Below are positions 24,438-31,253 of a stretch of DNA of 64,000 bases, piece by piece. Numbering within the stretch: the first letter of the stretch is position 1; every line of letters starts with the position of its first letter. This stretch comes from Oscillospiraceae bacterium (GTDB taxonomy: Bacteria > Bacillota > Clostridia > Oscillospirales > Acutalibacteraceae), in NCBI GenBank assembly GCA_910574935.1, contig CAJTCU010000001.1:421695-485694 (forward strand), given 5' to 3'. The notes beneath the pieces are model-generated. The model did not search any database. It saw nothing but the letters and a program-made list of their open reading frames with translations, and was not told the origin of the DNA. The position numbers were made by a program, and so were the translations under genes.

Positions 24438-25375
24438 TTCACCAGGTCCTCGCCGTTTTCCGGAATAACCGCCTCCATAGCGGCAATGGCGGCCTCAATC
24501 ATTTTGTCGTCCGGCTCCTTCACGGTGATGCGCTGCATCCAAAGCCCCGGGGCCGTAATAATCCGGGAGAGCAAGCAGTCGTGGCGGGCGCAGAGCTTCT
24601 GCACCTCATAGCCAATATTCATAATCACTGGGATGCACAGCAGCTTTACCGCCGTACGCAGCACGGGGTTGCTAAAAGGAATAAAGAAGCCCACCACAAT
24701 GCCCAGCAGAAGCATCAATGCCATAAAGCTGGTACCACAGCGGGGGTGAAAGCGCCGCTGGACCCGAACATTTTCCACCGTAAGGGGCAGGTCCGCCTCG
24801 TAGCAGAAGATGGTCTTGTGTTCCGCCCCGTGGTACTGAAACACCCGCTTGATCTCCTCCATGCGGGAAACCAGCAGCACATAGCCCAGAAAAATGCCAA
24901 TGCGCAGTACTCCTTCGAACGCAGAGCGCCAGCCGGAGATATCCGCCGCAAAATTTCCCTGCACAGCTCCTTGCAGCAAATTAAACAGGAAGGTGGGCAG
25001 CATAAAAAACAGCACAATGGCCAGGCCCAAGCCCAGCACGGTACCAATGGCCATAACTATACTGGTAAGCTTGTCCCCCAGGTGCTCGTCCAGCCACTTG
25101 TCTAGGCCGGTAAGCTCCTCCTCGCCGGTATCCGTCAGCTTATCCGCAGAAAGGGAAAGAGCCTTATAGCCCAGGCGAAAGGTATCCACCAGGGAAAAAA
25201 TCCCCCGGATAAAGGGTTTGCCCAGGATAGGATATTTCTTTGTGATGCGGGGAACAGAAATATCCTCTGTGGTAATATTGCCTTGTTGGTCGCAGAAAGC
25301 AGCGGTGGTGCGCTTGGGGCCCACCATCATAATACCCTCCATAAGGGCCTGGCCGCCGATGGTTGTGATTTTCAT
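24434..25375 (-). CDS. DUF1385 membrane protein
   Basis: A 313-residue protein of the DUF1385 family, which is common in Clostridia next to prmC and rpmE/prfA. It starts with the typical TIGGQALMEGIMMVGPKR. It has membrane helices at about 100-130 and 145-165, and the family stretch YHGAEHKTIFCYEADLPLT, then HPRCGTSFMALML. The His/Glu/Cys-rich stretches could bind metal. No function is established. The ATG has AGGAGA upstream. It is the first gene of the operon with prmC and Nudix. Confidence 0.9.
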   Translation of the reverse strand: MKITTIGGQALMEGIMMVGPKRTTAAFCDQQGNITTEDISVPRITKKYPILGKPFIRGIFSLVDTFRLGYKALSLSADKLTDTGEEELTGLDKWLDEHLGDKLTSIVMAIGTVLGLGLAIVLFFMLPTFLFNLLQGAVQGNFAADISGWRSAFEGVLRIGIFLGYVLLVSRMEEIKRVFQYHGAEHKTIFCYEADLPLTVENVRVQRRFHPRCGTSFMALMLLLGIVVGFFIPFSNPVLRTAVKLLCIPVIMNIGYEVQKLCARHDCLLSRIITAPGLWMQRITVKEPDDKMIEAAIAAMEAVIPENGEDLVK

Positions 25376-25441
25376 GAGATTCTCCTGTCAAATTAAAATG
25401 TGGGTCGTGGTTCAAAAAACCGAGAGGACCGCAACGCGCAT

Positions 25442-26851
25442 CTAGCTCTTACACAGCGGCAGGGCAATTACCACTGTGGTCCCCTCGCCTGGGGCGCTCT
25501 CCAGCTCCAGGGTTCCGTTATGCATAGCGATAATTTCATCCGCTACCGCCAACCCAATTCCAGAGCCCCGCACCAGCTGGTTCGCCTTATAGAACTTTTT
25601 CTTCACATTGGGCAAATGCTCGGGGGGTATGCCGCAGCCGGTGTCCTGTACAATCACCCGCACCTGGGTGCTGTCCAGCACGGTAGACACCGTTACCGTG
25701 CCCCCGGCCTCTGTGTATTTCAGGGCGTTGTCCAGGATGTTTACAAATACCTGCCGCAACCGGTTTTTGTCCCCATACACCGGGGCCAGGGCAGCATTCT
25801 CTTCATAGACCAGCTCTTTGCCCTCGGTACGGGCACGTTCGGTAAACAGGTACACCGCCTCGTCCAGCTCGGCCAAAAGGTCCATGCGTTCGCTAATCAG
25901 CTGCATCCGGCCGTTTTGCAGCCGGGAAAAGTCCAGCAGTTCCTCCACCAGCCCCGAAAGCCGCTCCGATTCCCGGATAATCACACTCATGCCCTTTTCC
26001 TCTGTGGCCGGGTCCGCCCCGTCCCGCAGGGTCTCCGCCCAGCCCTTAATGGCCGTCAGCGGGGTGCGCAGCTCATGAGAAACCGAGGAGATAAATTCAT
26101 TTTTCATGCGCTCGGCCTCGCCCAGTTCTCCGGCCATATCGTTAATGGCGTCGCACAGCTGGCCAATCTCGTCATCCCGGGCCTTTTCAATACGCACCTC
26201 AAAATCTCCCTGGGCAATCTGCCGGGCATTTTGGCTTACCTGGCGTACCGGCACCAGAATAGATCGGATAAAGTACATGCCGGAAAAGGTGAGCAGCAGC
26301 ATAATAAACAGCCCCGCCACCACCAGAAATACCACAATAAGGGCAGTCTGCTGGTCCGCCAGCTCCATGGACACCATGTAGCGGATGGATCCCATCAGCA
26401 CACCGTTTTCGTCCCGTACCGTCCGGGTAATGGCCATCACCTTTTCCCCAGTGTTCAGCTCACCCACCCATTTTCCAGAACCGTCCGGGCTGGAGAGGGC
26501 CAGCTCATAGTCTGGCATAGGCTGCTGGCGGTCCGGCTCAAAACCTGTAGAGGTAATAAACACCTGCCCCTCCCGGCTTAGGGCCATAATCTCCATTTTG
26601 TTCCGGTCCTGAAAGGAATTCTCCACATAGTCCTGGGTAATGGCTGTAAAACTGCGTACATTATCCCGGCCGCCATTACCGGAAAACCAGTTTAAAAGCT
26701 CGTCCATCCGGCTGGAAAGGGCCAGCTCTATGCTGCTATAGGTGGAACTCTGCACCACCACGGACAGGGACGCCACAAAGATGACCAAAATGACAAACAC
26801 AGCCCCAATGGTATTTAAAAACCAACGCCTGGACACGCTTCTGGCAAACAC
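25442..26851 (-). CDS. membrane sensor histidine kinase (PhoR/WalK-like)
   Basis: A 469-residue kinase with membrane helices at about 13-34 and 170-192, an extracellular sensor between them, and HAMP at about 193-245. HisKA H259 lies in SSVSHELRTPLTAIKGW. The ATPase part has NILDNALKYTEAGG, DTGCGIP and GSGIGLAV. It pairs with the response regulator that ends 15 bases upstream of its start. The overall layout resembles cell-envelope/phosphate PhoR-type kinases, but the signal is not known. Confidence 0.94.
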   Translation of the reverse strand: MFARSVSRRWFLNTIGAVFVILVIFVASLSVVVQSSTYSSIELALSSRMDELLNWFSGNGGRDNVRSFTAITQDYVENSFQDRNKMEIMALSREGQVFITSTGFEPDRQQPMPDYELALSSPDGSGKWVGELNTGEKVMAITRTVRDENGVLMGSIRYMVSMELADQQTALIVVFLVVAGLFIMLLLTFSGMYFIRSILVPVRQVSQNARQIAQGDFEVRIEKARDDEIGQLCDAINDMAGELGEAERMKNEFISSVSHELRTPLTAIKGWAETLRDGADPATEEKGMSVIIRESERLSGLVEELLDFSRLQNGRMQLISERMDLLAELDEAVYLFTERARTEGKELVYEENAALAPVYGDKNRLRQVFVNILDNALKYTEAGGTVTVSTVLDSTQVRVIVQDTGCGIPPEHLPNVKKKFYKANQLVRGSGIGLAVADEIIAMHNGTLELESAPGEGTTVVIALPLCKS

Positions 26852-26866
26852 GGCCCCACCTCCCTA

Positions 26867-27571
26867 TTACGCCTTCCACCGGTACCCCAGGCCCCAAACG
26901 GTCATAATGTGCTGGGGGTTGCTTGGCTCGTTCTCCACTTTCATGCGCAGGCGGCGGATGTTTACATCCACAATCTTTTCCTCGCCCACATACCCCGGGC
27001 CCCACACGTGCCGCAAAATATCCCCCCGGGCCAGGGCCAGCCCCGGGTTCTCGAAAAAGTATTCCATAATCTGGAACTCCACCTGGGTCAGCTCCACCGG
27101 TACCCCGCCCTTACTAAAAGAGCGATTCCGAAGATTCAGGGCAAATTCCCCAGAGACCACCTCGTTACGGCGGGCCACTTGATCCTGCTCCGCCGCCAGG
27201 GCCACCCTGCGGTACACGGCGTCTACCCTGGCCACCAGCTCGGAAGGAGAAAAGGGCTTTGTCACATAGTCGTCCGCACCCATCATTAGGCCGCTGACCT
27301 TGTCCATCTCCTGGGTTTTGGCAGTGAGAAGGATAATGCCAATGGAGGGGTTGCGTCCCCGCAGCTCCCGGCACACCGCCAGGCCGTCGTGGTCTCCCGG
27401 CATCATAATGTCCAGGATCACCACGTCAAAACGGCCCTCGTGGCCCTCATATAGCTCCAGGGCCTGGTCCCCGGTCTCCGCCTCCACAATCTCATACCCA
27501 GCCCTGGCCAGGTTGATGACCACAAATTCCCGAATATTCTGCTCGTCCTCTGCCACCAGCACTCGTTTCAT
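26867..27571 (-). CDS. OmpR/PhoB-family response regulator
   Basis: A 234-residue regulator. The receiver domain has E8-D9, phosphoacceptor D54 (VILDIMMPGDHDG) and Lys in DDYVTKPFSP. The C-terminal winged helix has VELTQVEFQIMEYFF and VDVNIRRLRMKVE. The start is set by AAAAAGGAGG directly upstream of MKRVLVAEDE; the frame is open further upstream but non-coding. It is first in a two-gene operon with its kinase. Confidence 0.95.
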   Translation of the reverse strand: MKRVLVAEDEQNIREFVVINLARAGYEIVEAETGDQALELYEGHEGRFDVVILDIMMPGDHDGLAVCRELRGRNPSIGIILLTAKTQEMDKVSGLMMGADDYVTKPFSPSELVARVDAVYRRVALAAEQDQVARRNEVVSGEFALNLRNRSFSKGGVPVELTQVEFQIMEYFFENPGLALARGDILRHVWGPGYVGEEKIVDVNIRRLRMKVENEPSNPQHIMTVWGLGYRWKA

Positions 27572-27734
27572 ACTGAACCTCCTTTTTAGAACCGCAAGAC
27601 CCTGTTCCGCAAGCCTGCCACTTTTAGAAAAAGCAGACAAAACCTTTTCTGGCGTTTTTTCCATGCCGGCCCATTCGCCCCGCTCCAAAGCTGCCGCCTG
27701 GGTCAATGGAACCGGCCATCCCAAAAGTTTCCCC

Positions 27735-29111
27735 TCATCCGGCAAGCAGCTGGAAATTACGGGTGATCTCCTCAATGCACCGCCGGTAGTTCTCGTTCCT
27801 GGTTACAACCTGTATCCCATATACCAGATCGTTCTGGGCCAAAATCATACTGTATCCACTGGTCTCGCCCCGATTTTCCCAGGCGGAACGGGTAAATACC
27901 CGAATAGAAAACAGCGTTCCACCCAAAAGCTGGCTGCCCTCCTCGTCCTCGATCACCTCGGTATACGTCACTGTACGCAGCTTTGGGTCATTGATCGCGC
28001 ACACCTTTCCCTGCAAAAGGTACGGCAGCCGAAACCAATAGTTCTCCTGGGTGTTCATCAGGGCCCGCAAAACGACCCGGCTCTCCATCTCTGGGGTAAG
28101 GCCCTGCCACTCTACCAAATAGCTGGTAGAGTCCAGGTCCACATTTTCAGGGATACCAGGCAGCTTGGTCACTGCTGGAAACTCAAAATAGCCGTCGCCG
28201 TTAATATCCTGACTGCTGATGGGCGACGTGGAAAGGCTGGGCCGTGAAAAGGGGTTGGTATACTCGCTGGTATTCACACCCCCTGGGAAGTTGCGCAGCC
28301 GCACCCCATCCAAGGTAAATATTTGGGTGGAAGTGGTCACTGCGTTTACAGATCCGTCTACAATCACGCCCTTGGTCCGGGCGTTCAGCTGGCCAGACTG
28401 AACCAGCGTGTAGCCGGTTAGGCTGTTGTCCGCCTGGGTGCTGGCCAACTCATAGGGCTTTTCCAGGTCAAAGGCATATACCCGAGCCATGGCGGGCGTG
28501 GATTCCTCCCCCTCGGCCTCGGTGGCTACGAATTTGTCAATGGTAAACAATTCATCCACCCCGTTGCCATCAAAATCGGTCAGCAGCATTTCAGCATAGT
28601 TGCCCAGCTGGTACTCTTCCAGAGCCCCCCGGCCATCATAGACATAGGCGTTCACCACCGCTATGCGCCCTGTGTCGCCCCGGGTGCTGCCCCAGCCCAC
28701 CAGCACCACTTGCCCTCCCCCAGGGGCATTGGCAAAACAAACCCGGTCCACCTGGGAAAAAGGATTGCGGAAAGAGGAAAGCGTGCGCCAAACGCCGTTC
28801 TCTTTTGTCAAAAACTGTACTTCTATGCCCCCCACGCCCCCATCCTCCACCAAATGGAAACCAATGGCGTCCTCCACCCCGTCCCCAGTAAAGTCGTGCA
28901 TGGTAATTGCGGAAAGGTACTCGCCGTTGCGCGGGTAGACAAAGGTCACATCCGCCTGAGCCCCCTGCAAAAGTCGGTAAATGCTCTGCTGGTCCGCGTT
29001 GGCCTTTGGGGGGGACATCAGGTTTTGGGGGGAGAGCCCGGTAAAGGAACAGCTGGGGATCTCTGTCAGCAGCATTAGCAAAGCCAGCAAAAGGACCAGT
29101 TTTTTGGGCAT
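27735..29111 (-). CDS. lipoprotein with EF-hand-like calcium/FG-GAP motifs
   Basis: A 458-residue exported protein. A signal peptide (MPKKLVLLLALLMLLTEIPSC) ends in a lipobox-like IPSC with Cys21, so it is probably membrane-anchored. Repeated Asp-rich motifs (DFTGDGVED, DFDGNGVDEL, DINGDGYFE) look like the calcium loops of FG-GAP/VCBS or dockerin-like repeats, which suggests a beta-propeller part. The partner and function are unknown. The ATG has GAAAGAAGG upstream. It lies upstream of the regulator/kinase pair on the same strand, about 160 bases away, and may be linked to it. Confidence 0.85.
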   Translation of the reverse strand: MPKKLVLLLALLMLLTEIPSCSFTGLSPQNLMSPPKANADQQSIYRLLQGAQADVTFVYPRNGEYLSAITMHDFTGDGVEDAIGFHLVEDGGVGGIEVQFLTKENGVWRTLSSFRNPFSQVDRVCFANAPGGGQVVLVGWGSTRGDTGRIAVVNAYVYDGRGALEEYQLGNYAEMLLTDFDGNGVDELFTIDKFVATEAEGEESTPAMARVYAFDLEKPYELASTQADNSLTGYTLVQSGQLNARTKGVIVDGSVNAVTTSTQIFTLDGVRLRNFPGGVNTSEYTNPFSRPSLSTSPISSQDINGDGYFEFPAVTKLPGIPENVDLDSTSYLVEWQGLTPEMESRVVLRALMNTQENYWFRLPYLLQGKVCAINDPKLRTVTYTEVIEDEEGSQLLGGTLFSIRVFTRSAWENRGETSGYSMILAQNDLVYGIQVVTRNENYRRCIEEITRNFQLLAG

Positions 29112-29531
29112 GGGAACACCTTCTTTCCGAGAAAGCTATTTATTTCGTAAATCTCATAAATGATAAAGCCGGAAAAGGCGCGGGGAGTTTGGGGGTAAGC
29201 GTCTGCTGGCGGCAGACACGCTAGGAACTCACCGGCGCGAGAGCCGGGACCGCAGAAGCCCAAGGTCCTGTCCCTAGGGCTTGTTTGAAAATAGAGGAAA
29301 TGACGAATTTTTACCCAGAAGGGGTTCATTTCAAGGAAAAAACCGCAAAGCAATCTTCCGATTGGCGAGGATTTTTGACGCAGAAAGGGGCCCCTTCTGG
29401 GTAAAAAGACGGCGTTTCCGATTTTTCAAACAAGCCCTAAGCTTAAAAATCCGCTGCAAAAAGGGGAACCCGCACCCACTCACGCCCGGTCCGCGCATCC
29501 TGGCCCCCAAAAACACCCGCCAGCTTTTTCC
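29112..29531. other. 420-bp intergenic region with repeat copy
   Basis: It contains family 1 copy D. A small GTCTGCTGGCGGCAGAC hairpin lies at about 29201-29217. No gene is seen. Confidence 0.55.
29275..29439 (+). mobile_element. family 1 MITE-like element, copy D (best preserved)
   Basis: A 165-bp element from TAGGGCTTGTTTGAAAATAG to TTTTTCAAACAAGCCCTA. The outer 17 bases are perfectly inverted. A second inverted pair lies inside (TTTTTACCCAGAAGGGG with CCCCTTCTGGGTAAAAA), so the whole element can fold into one long hairpin. TA stands at both ends. Confidence 0.88.
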
Positions 29532-30776
29532 TCATCCCGCGCTTACCGCCAGCATCAGCTTGATCCGGTTCTCCTGGTTCACCCGGGTGGCGCTGGGGTC
29601 GTAGTCAATGGGCACAATATTGGCCTGGGGGTACACGCTCTTCACCTTGCGGATCATGCCCTTGCCCACAATATGGTTGGGCAGGCAGCCAAAGGGCTGG
29701 GTGCACACCACGTTCTCGTAGCCGCTCTCAATAAGCTCCATCATCTCGGCGGTCAAAAGCCAGCCCTCGCCCATCTTGCAGCCATAGCCGATGACCTGGC
29801 CCGCCAGCTCTTTCAGGTGGCTGTAGGGCGCGGGCGGGGTAAACTGGGGATATTTTTTCACCGAGTCGATCAGGTCTGTCTCAAACTTGGTAAAGTACCA
29901 CTTCAGCAGGGTACACAGCTGCTTTTTGGCCTGGCTGCCGCCGTACAGGGCAATATCCTCCAGCCGGTTGTCCACCTTGAAGATCATAAAGCCCATAATG
30001 CCCGGCACCATTACCTCGCAGCCCTGGCGGAAGAGAAAGTCCTCGAGACCATTATTGGCCAAAGCCGAGTATTTTACGTAAATTTCCCCCACAATGCCAA
30101 CTTTTGCCTTTTCGGTCCTGTTCAGCGGAATGGCGGCAAAACTTTGAACAATCTGGTCAAAGTAGGCCCGCACCTCGTGCTGGGTAAAGGCCTTGCCCTG
30201 CTCAAAGAGGCCGGTCAGCTTTTGGGTCCAGTCCGCCACGGTCTGGTCGCTGGCCCCGGGCCGAACCTCGTAGGGCTTGGTCTGGTTTTTCAGCAGCATC
30301 AAAAGGTCGCCATAGGTCAGGGCCGCAATGGCCCGGCGCAGCATGGGCAGGGTCAGCTTAAAGCCGCTGTTGCTCTCCAGGCCCGAAAGGTTTAGGGAGA
30401 TCACCGGGATATAGTCCAGCCCGTCCTTTTTCAGGGCTTTGCGCAGCAGGTGTATGTAGTTGCTGGCCCGGCAGCCGCCCCCGGTCTGGGTCATAATCAG
30501 GGCCACCTTGTGCAGGTCGTACTTGCCGCTGTGCAGGGCGTGCATCAGTTGGCCAATGGACAGCAGCGCCGGGTAGCAGGTGTCGTTGTGCACATATTTT
30601 AGCCCCTCGTCCACAATCTCCCGGCCAGTGGTTTGCAGCAGGTCCAGGTGGTAGCCAAAGCTGTTAAGCACGTTTTTGATGAGCTCAAAGTGGATGGGAG
30701 CCATATTGGGCGTTAAGATGGTATAGTCCTTTTTCATCTCCCGGGTAAATTCCACCCGGTTTGCTGTATTGCTCAT
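29532..30776 (-). CDS. 2-hydroxyacyl-CoA dehydratase-like protein (HgdB-related subunit)
   Basis: A 414-residue protein of the 2-hydroxyglutaryl-CoA dehydratase B/D type, as found at the C-terminal end of the large activator-dehydratase proteins of Clostridia. It has the early Cys motif NDTCYPALLSIG, TQTGGGCRASNY, and CTQPFGCLPNHIVGKGM near the end; these cysteines may hold an Fe-S cluster. It is expressed with the activator-like gene upstream (31254-34160), with a repeat-filled 477-bp gap between. The reaction is not known; true dehydratases have two subunits, which are not evident here. The ATG has GAAAGGATT upstream. Confidence 0.85.
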   Translation of the reverse strand: MSNTANRVEFTREMKKDYTILTPNMAPIHFELIKNVLNSFGYHLDLLQTTGREIVDEGLKYVHNDTCYPALLSIGQLMHALHSGKYDLHKVALIMTQTGGGCRASNYIHLLRKALKKDGLDYIPVISLNLSGLESNSGFKLTLPMLRRAIAALTYGDLLMLLKNQTKPYEVRPGASDQTVADWTQKLTGLFEQGKAFTQHEVRAYFDQIVQSFAAIPLNRTEKAKVGIVGEIYVKYSALANNGLEDFLFRQGCEVMVPGIMGFMIFKVDNRLEDIALYGGSQAKKQLCTLLKWYFTKFETDLIDSVKKYPQFTPPAPYSHLKELAGQVIGYGCKMGEGWLLTAEMMELIESGYENVVCTQPFGCLPNHIVGKGMIRKVKSVYPQANIVPIDYDPSATRVNQENRIKLMLAVSAG

Positions 30777-30976
30777 AGAGAATCCTTTCTATGGGTTTTG
30801 AGAGTAGCGCCAGCGTGGGTAACAGTAAAAAGTTCGCCGGCCTTTCAAGGCCGCAGGGGATTGGGGGCTGCGCCCCCAAGGTCTTGCCGGAGTCAGCTGG
30901 TCTGCGCTGACGGAGGCCTTCCAACACTTAGGGCTCTTTGGGCCCGATGGGCACAAAGCGCGCTTTGTCTACGACG

Positions 30977-31083
30977 TATAGTTAACACAGTTCAAAAGAT
31001 GTTGAATACCTCTTTTGAACCAGGCGACATTGTCGCCCAGCTTGAAAATCGGTACATACCGATTTTCAAGTGTGTTTACTATA
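30977..31083 (+). mobile_element. family 3 MITE-like element, copy 2 (best preserved)
   Basis: A 107-bp element from TATAGTTAACACAGTTC to AAGTGTGTTTACTATA. It contains three hairpins: CAAAAGATG...CTCTTTTG, GGCGACATTGTCGCC and a perfect CTTGAAAATCGGTA/TACCGATTTTCAAG. No coding potential is seen. Confidence 0.85.
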
Positions 31084-31087
31084 ATGG

Positions 31088-31122
31088 CCTCCGGCGGGGA
31101 GGGGCTTCGCCCCCTCCACCCC
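31088..31122 (-). repeat. family 4 GC-rich hairpin repeat, copy 2
   Basis: The reverse complement matches 4600-4634 at nearly all positions, with core GAGGGGCTTCGCCCCCTC. It directly follows the family 3 element. Confidence 0.7.
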
Positions 31123-31253
31123 CACAGCCTTTGAAAAGGCTGGCGAAACTTTTACGCCGGGGAACGGGAATGGTCCCGCCAGGTCCTGCCTCGAAGCCGC
31201 CAGCCGCTCCCCAAACCCATACCATGTTCATTTTGGGTCATTCGGGCAGGCGG

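Larger units (their letters stand above)
30777..31253. other. 477-bp repeat-filled gap splitting the dehydratase system
   Basis: It is built almost wholly of repeats: a GC-rich hairpin stretch at about 30823-30905 (AAAGTTCGCCGGCCTTTC, then TTGGGGGCTGCGCCCCCAA), the family 3 element, and an inverted family 4 stretch at 31088-31160. No gene is seen. Confidence 0.65.

Noticed and set aside
29281-29460. Short conserved reading frames inside family 1 elements (e.g. ...FFKQA...)
   Set aside because: They arise in each copy because the DNA repeat is conserved, run across the terminal repeats, lack ribosome sites and change length between copies; the hairpin explains the conservation.
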